Of a stretch of DNA of 10,197 nt, positions 1 through 6,854 are shown piece after piece. Position numbers and translations under genes: made by a program. This stretch comes from Deltaproteobacteria bacterium (lineage in GTDB: Bacteria; SAR324; JACQKK01): assembly GCA_029879595.1 (NCBI GenBank), contig JAOUPZ010000088.1, positions 1-10,197 of the forward strand. The letters run 5' to 3'. Below the pieces are notes generated by a model that ran no database searches, was not told where the DNA came from, and was given only the letters and a program-made list of their open reading frames with translations. Position 1 is the first letter of the stretch; each line of letters starts with the position of its first letter.

Positions 1-2
1 CC

Positions 3-485
3 TACTGGGCCTATGGTGTCACCGTATCCGGCAATTACGCGGTTGTGGCGGATTCATCATCCGGCCTGAAAATTTTTAACATTTCCAATCCTGCTGATCC
101 AAGAAAAGTAGGCGAGTACGATACACCCGGCAGTGCCTACGACGTTGCTGTTTCCGGTAAATTCGCCTACATAGCGGATGAAGCTGCCGGTTTGCAGATA
201 GCCGAGATGGAACCGACGCTAACCCCCCTTTATTCAACCGGCTTAGCAGCTGGTCCTGATCTCATCTACACTGTATCTTGGATGGAAACCGAAATTCCGC
301 AGACACAAAAGGTCAGGTGTGGGGTTAACGGCGGCACCTGTACGGTAGGGACGATTGACAACACCGCCAATACCGCCACAGTTACCTGGACTCCCCCCTC
401 CGAACCTGGAGACCACGAAATCCGATTTTTTGTGGGAACTTATCACTACTCCATCAGCAGGTATGACCGGGTGAGTTTCCAATAG
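3..485 (+). CDS. LVIVD-repeat beta-propeller protein, C-terminal fragment
   Basis: The reading frame is open from the left edge (first codon at 3) to TAG at 483-485, so the 5' part of the gene lies outside the window. Two LVIVD-type blades are visible. The first starts YGVTVSGNYAVVAD and continues GLKIFNISNPADP. The second starts YDVAVSGKFAYIAD and continues GLQIAEM. The two are offset by exactly 42 codons (tyrosines at 12 and 138), the usual spacing for this repeat. The repeat builds beta-propellers in secreted or cell-surface proteins, usually as protein- or ligand-binding scaffolds with no enzyme activity. After the last blade come about 90 residues rich in T, V, W and Y, with a cysteine pair (RCGVNGGTC) and TVTWTPPSEPGDHEIRFFVG, which resemble an Ig/FN3-like beta-sandwich. 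The fragment gives no export signal or partner, so the role is unknown. The repeat call is firm; the Ig-like call is inference. Confidence 0.85.
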   Translation, partial: YWAYGVTVSGNYAVVADSSSGLKIFNISNPADPRKVGEYDTPGSAYDVAVSGKFAYIADEAAGLQIAEMEPTLTPLYSTGLAAGPDLIYTVSWMETEIPQTQKVRCGVNGGTCTVGTIDNTANTATVTWTPPSEPGDHEIRFFVGTYHYSISRYDRVSFQ

Positions 486-544
486 GGCCTTCCGTCGTTT
501 AGCCTAGGTCAGGCTTACATTGAGGGTGATATTATCCGGGACAG

Positions 545-580
545 CCTTCCCCCCGGCCCGCTTGCAGGGGAAGGGTTTTC
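545..580 (+). terminator. Possible terminator hairpin after the LVIVD gene
   Basis: An 8-bp perfect stem (ccttcccc at 545-552 with ggggaagg at 567-574) encloses a 14-base loop and is followed by gttttccc. It lies about 60 bases past the TAG of the LVIVD gene. The loop is long and the T tract short, so it could equally be a dispersed intergenic repeat. A smaller 5-bp hairpin (agcct 501-505 with aggct 511-515) precedes it. Confidence 0.35.
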
Positions 581-681
581 CCGTTTGGCGCCGCATATGT
601 ATTGCTGTGCAGGGGGACGCCAACCACTCCCGAACCAGCAAGCCAAGGCTCCCCCTCTCCACCTGTGTATAGACCTGGCGG

Positions 682-712
682 GGTGCAATGGCCGGGTGGT
701 GCAATGGCCGGG
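682..712. repeat. Two-copy direct repeat, 16-bp period
   Basis: The 15-mer ggtgcaatggccggg occurs at 682-696 and again, identically, at 698-712 with one base between. It lies in the GC-rich half of the intergenic region. No function is evident; it may be a short local duplication or a remnant of a dispersed repeat. Confidence 0.7.
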
Positions 713-720
713 CGTGTGAG

Positions 721-745
721 ATGGTGGGTGCTTCCAGCACACCAT
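721..745. repeat. Bulged intergenic hairpin
   Basis: The outer arms atggt (721-725) and accat (741-745) and the inner arms gtgct (728-732) and agcac (736-740) pair around a tcc loop, with a two-base bulge (726-727). A tiny second stem (agcc ttcc ggct, 746-757) follows. These look like structured intergenic repeat DNA or a weak terminator. No transcript can be assigned. Confidence 0.4.
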
Positions 746-1150
746 AGCCTTCCGGCTGTTTGTTTCATTCCCGCCAGCTTTCCCCCTCTGGCAGACGCTC
801 GTCCCGAGCCCATGCCCCTTCTTCGCAAAGATAAAAAGCCCTCTTTTATCTCGCGACAAAACAGCAATGAACCCCACTCTCTTTAAACGTATAAAATCAT
901 CCGAAAATCCAATTAAACCACTGAAATATGGAGATATTGCAACCTGCGCACACCTGCTGAAACTTTCCCTTTTCCTATTCGTATATATGAGTGGAAGGTC
1001 AGAGTTTTTTTTCCAGCAAAGCTCAGACCGTCATAACCCGGATGGGATTGAGGGGCAGTATTGTCTGTATAGGAAAAGTCACTCTTGAAATTGGTTTTCT
1101 AAAATGTTCAGAAGTCGGCACTTTCTCTGTCTGCTCCATCCACAGAAGCT

Positions 1151-1174
1151 CCATCCAGAGAAATACCTGGATGG
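1151..1174. promoter_or_regulatory. 8-bp inverted repeat upstream of the chemoreceptor gene
   Basis: ccatccag (1151-1158) and ctggatgg (1167-1174) form a perfect inverted repeat with an 8-base spacer, giving 16-bp centre-to-centre spacing, which suits a dimeric regulator on one DNA face. It ends 58 bases before the ATG of the chemoreceptor gene, within the region expected to hold its promoter or 5' leader. A loose half-site echo (ctccatcc) lies just upstream at about 1134-1141. It could instead be an RNA hairpin. No regulator can be named. Confidence 0.35.
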
Positions 1175-1232
1175 GTTGAAGTGAATTTTAAAACACGAAT
1201 CCTAATTTAAACCACGACTATGGAGTTGAGTC

Positions 1233-2879
1233 ATGAATCTCGCTTTACGGGGGAAAATATTTCTGGGAAACCTGATCCCCATGGCCTCCCTGCTAATTAT
1301 TTCCATAACGGTATTTATTTCGGCCAATAACCTGCTCAAGAACCAGGGCTGGGTGGTTCACACCTACAAGGTAATAGGCCAGGGCAACCAGCTCATGAGT
1401 TACCTGGTGGACATGGAAACAGGCCTGAGGGGATTCATGCTCACCGGCAAGGACGAGTTTCTGGATCCGTACAACGGCGGAAAAGCCTCTTTCAGCAAGC
1501 TGATGGCTGAACTGCAAGAGACGGTCAATGACAACCCGCTCCAGGTGGGACGTTTGAAGAAGATTGAAGAACGTGCGATGGAATGGCAAAAAAATGTTAC
1601 CGAGCCGTTTATCCAGCTCAGGCGTCAGGTGGTGCAGGGGCAGGCCACCCTGCAAGACGTAGAGGCCCGGGTGCAAAAGGCCGAGGGTAAGAAATACATG
1701 GACGACCTGCGGGTCAAACTGGCTGAATTCGTGGGCGAGGAAGCCAAGCTTGTCGAGATCAGGACTCAGGACTCAAAAAGTTCATCCACTTTCCTGATCG
1801 TGGTAACGCTGGGCGGAACGGCCATTGCCATTGCCCTGGGCCTGTTTGCCAGCCTGATGATCCTGCGCAGCATCATTACGCCCATCAGCAATGTGATCTC
1901 CGTCCTGCAATCCACCTCATCCCAGGTCAACTCCGCCTCCAGCCAGTTGCTGGCAGCTTCGGAAACGCTGGCTTCCGGCTCTTCCCAGCAGGTGGCGTCC
2001 CTGGAGGAAATCTCCTCCTCCATGGAGGAAATGGGATCAATGACCAAGCAAAATGCCGACAACGCCAGCAAGGTGAGCACCCTGGCACAGGGCGCCCAGG
2101 GTTCCACACAGCGCGGCTACGATGCCATGGGCCAGATGCAGACCGCCATTGACGACATCAAGAACTCCACAGACGAGACGGCACGGATCATCAAAACCAT
2201 TGATGAAATCGCCTTCCAGACCAACCTGCTGGCCCTGAACGCCGCCGTTGAGGCCGCCCGCGCCGGAGATGCGGGCCGCGGTTTTGCCGTGGTGGCTGAA
2301 GAGGTGCGGAACCTTGCCATGCGCTCCGCTGAGGCGGCCCGGGAAACAAGCTCACTGATTGAAAACGCCCAGGGTCAATCAGGCAAGGGAGTGGAAGTAG
2401 CCAGCATGGTCGCCAACAGTCTCAATGAGATCCTGGAGGCCGTGGGCAATGTGACCAGCCTTGTCAACCAGGTGGCCACCGCCAGCAACGAGCAGGCCCA
2501 GGGCATCATGGAGGTAGGCAAGAATCTGAGCCAGATGGAAGGAATCTCCCAGAACAATGCGGCCAATGCCGAGGAAACTTCATCGACCGCCGGTGAGATG
2601 GCATCCCAGGCCCAGGCTTTGGACCAGGCTGTGGATAACCTGCGTAATATCGTGGGCGGCAATGCCCTGAGCATCGGTGCCAGCAACATAGCAATGCATC
2701 AGGCTGCCAATGGCGGGAATGGCGGGAATGGCCACGCGAAAAAGGTCAGATCCCTGGCGGCTTCCCCTGCCCCGGCAGCAGCAATCTCGCTGCGGAAGAA
2801 ACTGGAGGAGGACGCTGAGTTTAGCTCCGCCCCTCCCCATTTTGATGAACTGGAAGAAAAGGACTTCAAGGATATGTGA
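1233..2879 (+). CDS. Methyl-accepting chemotaxis protein with CHASE3 sensor domain
   Basis: This inner-membrane chemoreceptor passes ligand signals to CheA/CheW. In its 548 residues, TM1 spans about 9-31. A periplasmic CHASE3-type four-helix sensor (about 40-180) includes the typical METGLRGFMLTGKDEFLDPY (61-80). TM2 spans about 186-210, and a long cytoplasmic coiled coil follows. The hairpin tip at about 323-365 is diagnostic: IDEIAFQTNLLALNAAVEAA, then RAGDAGRGFAVVAEEVRNLA. Likely methylation segments are at 256-270 (ASLEEISSSMEEMGS) and 441-455 (around EETSSTAGEM). Only ITPISNVISVL (215-225) follows TM2, so a full HAMP domain is not evident. The tail (about 475-548) is flexible, with a GGNGGNG run and an acidic end (EEKDFKDM). 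It lacks the CheR/CheB-binding pentapeptide of E. coli Tsr/Tar. GGAG at 1222-1225, seven bases before ATG, supports this start. The gene appears monocistronic, with a strong terminator 23 bases past the stop. The ligand is unknown. Confidence 0.95.
   Translation: MNLALRGKIFLGNLIPMASLLIISITVFISANNLLKNQGWVVHTYKVIGQGNQLMSYLVDMETGLRGFMLTGKDEFLDPYNGGKASFSKLMAELQETVNDNPLQVGRLKKIEERAMEWQKNVTEPFIQLRRQVVQGQATLQDVEARVQKAEGKKYMDDLRVKLAEFVGEEAKLVEIRTQDSKSSSTFLIVVTLGGTAIAIALGLFASLMILRSIITPISNVISVLQSTSSQVNSASSQLLAASETLASGSSQQVASLEEISSSMEEMGSMTKQNADNASKVSTLAQGAQGSTQRGYDAMGQMQTAIDDIKNSTDETARIIKTIDEIAFQTNLLALNAAVEAARAGDAGRGFAVVAEEVRNLAMRSAEAARETSSLIENAQGQSGKGVEVASMVANSLNEILEAVGNVTSLVNQVATASNEQAQGIMEVGKNLSQMEGISQNNAANAEETSSTAGEMASQAQALDQAVDNLRNIVGGNALSIGASNIAMHQAANGGNGGNGHAKKVRSLAASPAPAAAISLRKKLEEDAEFSSAPPHFDELEEKDFKDM
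2709..2732 (+). repeat. 9-bp in-frame tandem repeat in the chemoreceptor tail
   Basis: Two full copies of aatggcggg (2709-2717, 2718-2726) and a partial third (aatggc, 2727-2732) encode the NGG/NGG/NG run at residues 493-500. Because the unit is three codons long, gain or loss of copies would change only the length of the flexible tail. Confidence 0.75.
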
Positions 2880-2902
2880 ACGTCCTGAGCCAAACCTGTT
2901 CC

Positions 2903-2936
2903 AAAAGCGCCATGTCTTACATGGCGCTTTTTTTTT
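2903..2936 (+). terminator. Strong rho-independent terminator of the chemoreceptor gene
   Basis: Perfect 13-bp arms (aaaagcgccatgt at 2903-2915, acatggcgctttt at 2919-2931) close a three-base loop, and the T run continues to 2936 (nine Ts from 2928). It lies 23 bases past the TGA of the chemoreceptor gene. The A-rich 5' edge means it may also work on the opposite strand, but no minus-strand gene ends here. Confidence 0.93.
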
Positions 2937-3214
2937 GGGCCGGGTGAACCGGCTCTTCCTCCGTGTCCCGGATGGCAGTAGGCTAGAAGCTTTCTCAAAA
3001 AATATTATGCCTCCTGCGGGCTGGTGGGCCATGGCCCCCGGGGAAAGTTCCTGCCCGAGCCGTCAGCAGGACCCGCTGCCGGTCTGAGTGGCGTTTGATT
3101 TTCTGACCAGCTTCCAGTTTCGGAACAACCCGGCCCGGGGCTGGCTTTGATTTTTTCCCAGCCGGCGGATTTGCGGTTTGCAATTACCCGGAGAGGATTG
3201 GTAGTTTCGAAGGC

Positions 3215-4069
3215 ATGAGGCTTTCTGTCACACACTTCCCCTTGCGCCTTTGGGAGCTGGCCACTGCCTGGGGCCGGGGTCTGCCGGGCCTGTTCATCAT
3301 CGGGGCGCAGAAGGCCGGCACCAGTTCCCTGTTCCGCTACCTGGAACAGCACCCTGCGCTGGGCGCCTCCAGCCGCATGAAGGAACCGAACTTCTTTGAA
3401 AAAAGGCACCGCAGAAGCCTGTACTGGTACCGCTCCCTGTTCCCCTGGGCCGATGGAGACCGGCTGTTCTTCGAAGGCTCCACCAACTATCTGTTCCACC
3501 CGCAGGCCGCACAGAGGCTGGCCGGGGTCTTTCCCGAGGCACGGATGATCGCCATCCTGCGCGACCCGGTGGAGCGGGCCTTCTCGCACTACCAGCACAT
3601 GCTCAGGGTGGGCGAGGAGACACTTGATTTTGCCGGCGCACTGGCCAGCGAGGAGGAACGGCTGGCCGGTGAAGAGGAGCGCCTCCTGGAAAACCCGGGG
3701 TACTTCAGCCGGGCCCACCGCAATTTTTCCTACAAGGCCCGAGGCCGCTATCTGGAGCAGATCAGGCGCTGGCACGAACACTTCCCCCCGGAGCGGCTGT
3801 TCATCGCCTCCAGCGAGGAGTTTTTCTCCGACCCAGCAGCCACACTGGAGGACATCTGCCACTGGCTGGAAATCCCCCCCCATGCGCCCGCCAGCACCAG
3901 GAGGTTCAACACGGGCAGCTATTCCGATGCAATCCCCCCGGAAACGCGTAATAGCCTGAGCAGGTATTTCTCCCCCTTCAACCACGAACTCTATCAATAC
4001 CTGGGAAGGGATTTCGGCTGGCAGGAGGAGGGAAACATTACGGAAACCTGCCCTCCTGAAAATAAATAA
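3215..4069 (+). CDS. PAPS-dependent sulfotransferase (Sulfotransfer_1 type)
   Basis: Enzymes of this family move the sulfuryl group from PAPS to a hydroxyl or amine on a carbohydrate, lipid or small molecule. In its 284 residues, the PAPS 5'-phosphosulfate loop is clear at 27-47 (FIIGAQKAGTSSLFRYLEQH), with K33 as the expected catalytic lysine. The 3'-phosphate site is MIAILRDPVERAFSHYQHML (111-130), with R116 and S124. YKARGRYLEQIRRW (173-186) matches the conserved G-x-Y-x-x-x-L-x-x-W segment of heparan-sulfate-type and bacterial relatives. MKEPNFFEK (55-63) fits the usual K-E-P-x-F-F motif. No signal peptide is obvious, so the enzyme is probably cytoplasmic. The start is the first ATG after an in-frame leader without start codons. 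Its ribosome-binding site is poor (gaagg ends one base from ATG), but the next Met would remove the PAPS loop. Terminators on both sides suggest its own transcript, and nothing nearby identifies the acceptor. The 2937-3214 gap holds no gene, only a gggccatggccc palindrome (3026-3037). Confidence 0.9.
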   Translation: MRLSVTHFPLRLWELATAWGRGLPGLFIIGAQKAGTSSLFRYLEQHPALGASSRMKEPNFFEKRHRRSLYWYRSLFPWADGDRLFFEGSTNYLFHPQAAQRLAGVFPEARMIAILRDPVERAFSHYQHMLRVGEETLDFAGALASEEERLAGEEERLLENPGYFSRAHRNFSYKARGRYLEQIRRWHEHFPPERLFIASSEEFFSDPAATLEDICHWLEIPPHAPASTRRFNTGSYSDAIPPETRNSLSRYFSPFNHELYQYLGRDFGWQEEGNITETCPPENK

Positions 4070-4111
4070 CCAGACTCCCTTGCCGCATCTTTAAAAGAAC
4101 TGGCTCAACAG

Positions 4112-4138
4112 GCCGGGCTTCAACCCCGGCGCGCTTTT
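4112..4138 (+). terminator. Probable terminator after the sulfotransferase gene
   Basis: gccggg (4112-4117) pairs with cccggc (4125-4130) around a seven-base loop, followed by gcgctttt. It lies 42 bases past the TAA. The stem is short but fully GC, and the T tract is four bases, so termination may be partial. The rest of the 253-base gap before the kinase gene shows no gene. Confidence 0.45.
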
Positions 4139-4313
4139 CATCCCATTGTTATTCATTTGTTTTTCAAGCACAGACAGCCCCGCCGGCGTGGATTGCCCCC
4201 CGTTGGAACATCCGTGAGTCATTTTGCGTTTACTACTTAAACTAATATGCCGCGCCAATGTCGCGATTTAAACCAAGTCAAGGCGGCGTATTCACCAGAC
4301 ACATCCGATCAAA

Positions 4314-4330
4314 GGGGCCGCCATGGCCCC
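4314..4330 (+). promoter_or_regulatory. GC hairpin burying the first ATG of the kinase gene
   Basis: ggggcc (4314-4319) and ggcccc (4325-4330) can pair around gccat, which includes the first bases of the ATG at 4323. In the mRNA this would hide both the weak aaagggg site and that start codon. It therefore favours one of the two downstream in-frame ATGs, at 4347 (preceded by gaggaaag, 4331-4338) or 4368 (preceded by aaggga, 4355-4360). It may be a control element or simply show that the true start lies downstream. Confidence 0.35.
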
Positions 4331-6575
4331 GAGGAAAGAATCCGCCATGGGAACAAGGGACAAAACCATGCATCCAGATGCCGGCCGGCTGGGTAGGATC
4401 ATCACAAGACTGGCCCTGGGCATGGCCCTGCTGGTCGCCGTGGGGATACCCCTGGGATTCTTCTCCATCACTTTAAGCTATGAGTTGCAGCACATCCGCT
4501 CGGAAGCCAGAAACATCGGGGTGACCATCTCCGGCTACCTTATGGAACACGGTGGGGACAGCACGGAGTACGACCCGAAGCTCCAGTCAGGCATGCACCG
4601 CACCCTGCTCGAAATCCAAAAAAAGGATCTCAACGCGGTTCTTATCAAAGACCTTTCGGGACACACCATAATTCAAAATGGGGTCCGCCCCCGGTTCATC
4701 CCCTTGATGACCAGTTCGGATTTTTCCGACGGGGGAGTCATGAGGGGTACGATAGTCGTGGAAAAATCGCCCCTGGACCTGCTGGCCGGCACCGGCGTAT
4801 CAATGTTGGTTGGAACCATCCTGGGGCTGGCCCTGTTCTTTTCGGCAAGGGTGTTTCCGCTGCGGGTTTTAAACGCCACCATGAAACGGCTGGAAAAATC
4901 ACAGGCCCTGCTGCGCGAAGCTCGCAACCGGGCCGAGTCGGCCAACAGGGCCAAATCAGACTTTCTGGCCGTAATGAGCCACGAGATCAGGACGCCCATG
5001 AACGGGGTTCTGGGAATGGCCCAGCTGCTGCGGGAAACCAGGCTCGACCCCGAGCAAAACACCTACCTGGAGGCGATTCTCCGCTCTGGCAAATCCTTGC
5101 AGGTGATCCTCAACGACATTCTGGATCTGTCCAAGCTGGAGGCCGGCAAGATGACCCTGGTCAAGGAGAGGTTCGACCTGTTTGAGCTGCTGGAGGAGGT
5201 GGAGGAACTCCTGGCACCGGAGGCCTTCAACAAGGGAGTGCACTTTTCCGTCTGCACCCCCCTGGATCTGCCGCCCTTTCTCCTGGGCGACGGCATCAGG
5301 CTCAGGCAGGCGCTGCTCAACCTGGCCAGCAACGCCGTCAAGTTCACCTCCCGGGGCGAGGTGGCCCTGATCGTGCGGGTACAGGAGCAGGATGAAAGCA
5401 AAGTGCGCCTGGAGATAGAGGTGCAGGATACGGGAAAGGGAATCGCGGAGGAGTTCCTTCCCGAGCTTTTCGAGAACTTTTCCCAGCACACCACGGAAAA
5501 GGGCGGCAACCTGCGCGGCACTCTCCAGGGAACGGGCCTGGGCCTAGCCATCACCAGGAGGATCATCAACCTCATGGCAGGAACTATCAGCGTAAGAAGC
5601 AGCCCGGGCAAGGGCAGTTCCTTTAGAATCACCGTAACCCTGGATAAGGATCTGGACTCGCCGGGAGGGATTCTCAACCGGCAGATAGCACCCCTGTTTG
5701 AAAACCTGGAGGTGCTGCTGGTGGACGGCGAGCCATTCTCCAGGTCATCCCTGGACAGGCAGCTCAGGTCATGGGGGGCTTCGGTTTATCCGGTGGAATC
5801 CGGGAACATGCTGGAGGAAAAACTTTTCGCCCCGGATAACAAGACCGGCGCATTCCCCGTCATTTTGTTCAGCAAGGAGGGCTTTAATGAAAACGACGCC
5901 CTGGCACTGGAAAAAATGATTTCCGGACTGGACCGCAGCACCTGCACTGCGGTGCGCCTTCTGCCCCGGCATGGCCTGGGCAGGAAGCTCCGTACTCCCT
6001 CAAATTCCGGTGAGAGCTTTCTGCTGGCTCCCCTGCGCCTGACCGAACTGGCCGGACTGCTCAAGACCCATCAGGACAACAGCGCCAAAATTACGCTCCA
6101 GCAGGAATCCTCCCATTCTCCCGCCCCGAAAAAACGGCCGAAGCCTTCCTCACGGGGAAGAATCCTGGAACCCCCCGCCGCCGCAAAGAAAATCCTGGTG
6201 GTTGAGGACAACGAAGTGAACCAGTTCCTCACCCAGGCCATACTTTTCAAGGAGGGATACCGGATCGATCTGGCCGAAAACGGCAGGGTGGCTCTGGACA
6301 AGGTGATGGAGACGGATTTTGATCTGATTCTCATGGATATCATGATGCCGGAAATGAGCGGCTACGAAGCCACCTCCGCCATCAGGAGGCTTTCCGGCAA
6401 CAAAGGGCGGATTCCGGTTGTGGCTTTGACCGCCAGTGCCATGCTGGAGGATGTGGAGAACTTCACCTCACTGGGCTTCGATGATTATGTGATAAAGCCT
6501 ATTGAAATCAATGGGTTGTTGATAGTGGTGAAAAAATGGCTCCGCAAGGCTGAAAAAAGCCGCCTGAGAGCCTGA
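4323..6575 (+). CDS. Membrane hybrid histidine kinase with two receiver modules
   Basis: A sensor kinase that autophosphorylates on histidine and passes phosphate to a receiver aspartate. In its 750 residues (numbered from 4323), TM1 spans about 28-51, a periplasmic sensor of about 100 residues (52-150) matches no family I recognise, and TM2 spans about 152-176. A coiled linker (185-212) follows with no clear HAMP or PAS. HisKA holds SDFLAVMSHEIRTPMNGVLG (212-231) with phosphoacceptor H220. The ATPase domain shows the N box (N337), G1 DTGKG (369-373), F box FENFSQ (383-388) and G2 GTGLGLA (403-409). A degenerate receiver (about 462-580) has S517 where the phospho-Asp belongs and A569 in place of the conserved Lys. 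After a Pro/Lys/Ser linker, a complete receiver (622-745) has E628/D629, D672 (LMDIMMPEMSG), T703 and K725. No HPt domain or DNA-binding output is in the protein or window, so the phosphorelay must continue elsewhere. The start may be 4347 or 4368, both with better Shine-Dalgarno sequences than 4323. Confidence 0.94.
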   Translation: MAPRKESAMGTRDKTMHPDAGRLGRIITRLALGMALLVAVGIPLGFFSITLSYELQHIRSEARNIGVTISGYLMEHGGDSTEYDPKLQSGMHRTLLEIQKKDLNAVLIKDLSGHTIIQNGVRPRFIPLMTSSDFSDGGVMRGTIVVEKSPLDLLAGTGVSMLVGTILGLALFFSARVFPLRVLNATMKRLEKSQALLREARNRAESANRAKSDFLAVMSHEIRTPMNGVLGMAQLLRETRLDPEQNTYLEAILRSGKSLQVILNDILDLSKLEAGKMTLVKERFDLFELLEEVEELLAPEAFNKGVHFSVCTPLDLPPFLLGDGIRLRQALLNLASNAVKFTSRGEVALIVRVQEQDESKVRLEIEVQDTGKGIAEEFLPELFENFSQHTTEKGGNLRGTLQGTGLGLAITRRIINLMAGTISVRSSPGKGSSFRITVTLDKDLDSPGGILNRQIAPLFENLEVLLVDGEPFSRSSLDRQLRSWGASVYPVESGNMLEEKLFAPDNKTGAFPVILFSKEGFNENDALALEKMISGLDRSTCTAVRLLPRHGLGRKLRTPSNSGESFLLAPLRLTELAGLLKTHQDNSAKITLQQESSHSPAPKKRPKPSSRGRILEPPAAAKKILVVEDNEVNQFLTQAILFKEGYRIDLAENGRVALDKVMETDFDLILMDIMMPEMSGYEATSAIRRLSGNKGRIPVVALTASAMLEDVENFTSLGFDDYVIKPIEINGLLIVVKKWLRKAEKSRLRA

Positions 6576-6584
6576 CCCCGCCCC

Positions 6585-6617
6585 GCGCTCCCGGGGGCCG
6601 GCTTGTTGCGGGAGCGC
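6585..6617 (+). terminator. Hairpin just past the kinase gene, possible terminator
   Basis: gcgctcccg (6585-6593) pairs perfectly with cgggagcgc (6609-6617) across a 15-base loop, starting nine bases after the TGA. No T tract follows directly; the nearest (tttttt, 6655-6660) is nearly 40 bases on. It may terminate weakly, protect the 3' end, or be an intergenic repeat. Confidence 0.4.
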
Positions 6618-6658
6618 CTGAACCGGGCAGGCCTCGCCTCGGTTTTCCCAATACTTTT

Positions 6659-6764
6659 TTGCTTTACCAGTCAAAACAATGGTAAATGATAAGGGAATGT
6701 TCCGGACCGGACGTCCGGATTTCCGGCAGGGAACGTATTTTCCCGGTACATATTTACCCGGGAA
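6659..6764 (+). promoter_or_regulatory. Palindrome-rich control region before the export cassette
   Basis: Several symmetrical elements cluster here. tttacc (6663-6668) and ggtaaa (6681-6686) form an inverted repeat. ccggacgtccgg (6707-6718) is a perfect 12-bp palindrome with a further tccgga at 6701-6706. ttcccgg (6740-6746) and ccgggaa (6758-6764) form a 7-bp inverted repeat. The last pair also lies in an imperfect direct repeat of tattttcccgg and tatttacccgg. A weak sigma-70-like pair, TTGCTT (6659-6664) and TAAATG (6683-6688) with 18-base spacing, could start a transcript through these sites. The density suggests one or more operators controlling the downstream genes. Nothing identifies the regulator, and the upstream kinase has no DNA-binding domain. 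Confidence 0.4.
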
Positions 6765-6854
6765 TGATCCAAACAAAGGAGCACTCCGGCCACACACCGG
6801 TGGCAGCCGGGACCGGACTCCTCTCAGGCAGAATATTCGACCGAAAGGGAAGCA

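Larger units (their letters stand above)
486..1232. other. Gene-free intergenic region, two compositional halves
   Basis: No convincing gene was found in these 747 bases. The first half (486-860) is GC-rich. Open frames exist on both strands there, but they overlap one another, are Pro/Arg/Gly-rich, have no ribosome-binding sites and match no family I recognise. It holds several hairpins (545-574, 721-745) and a two-copy 16-bp-period repeat (682-712), as expected of dispersed intergenic repeat material or a decayed gene. The second half (about 860-1230) is AT-rich and leads into the chemoreceptor gene, so it should carry its promoter, but I see no good sigma-70 -35/-10 pair. A weak A/T stem (gataaaa at 830-836 with ttttatc at 844-850) lies near the boundary. 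A small plus-strand frame at 867-1088 (73 codons) has no Shine-Dalgarno sequence and is probably not a gene. Confidence 0.6.

Noticed and set aside
515..886. Overlapping open frames on both strands in the intergenic region (for example 515-877 minus and 602-886 plus)
   Set aside because: They conflict with each other, have no ribosome-binding sites, are Pro/Arg/Gly-rich, and coincide with hairpins and a direct repeat.
884..907. FliA (sigma-28) promoter candidate, taaa followed by tccgaaaa
   Set aside because: The spacing between the two elements is about three bases too short, and it lies over 300 bases from the gene.
1017..1080. Possible cyclic-di-GMP (GEMM) riboswitch upstream of the chemoreceptor
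   Set aside because: Only gcaaagc resembles the consensus core. The paired arms and the tetraloop-receptor sequence are absent.
867..1088. A 73-codon plus-strand frame before the chemoreceptor gene
   Set aside because: No Shine-Dalgarno sequence, no recognisable domain, and it lies in an AT-rich leader region likely to be regulatory.
3005..3997. A 330-codon open frame on the minus strand opposite the sulfotransferase gene
   Set aside because: It lies antisense to a gene with clear PAPS-binding motifs, has a Gly/Pro/Val-rich composition typical of antisense shadows in GC-rich genes, and matches no family.
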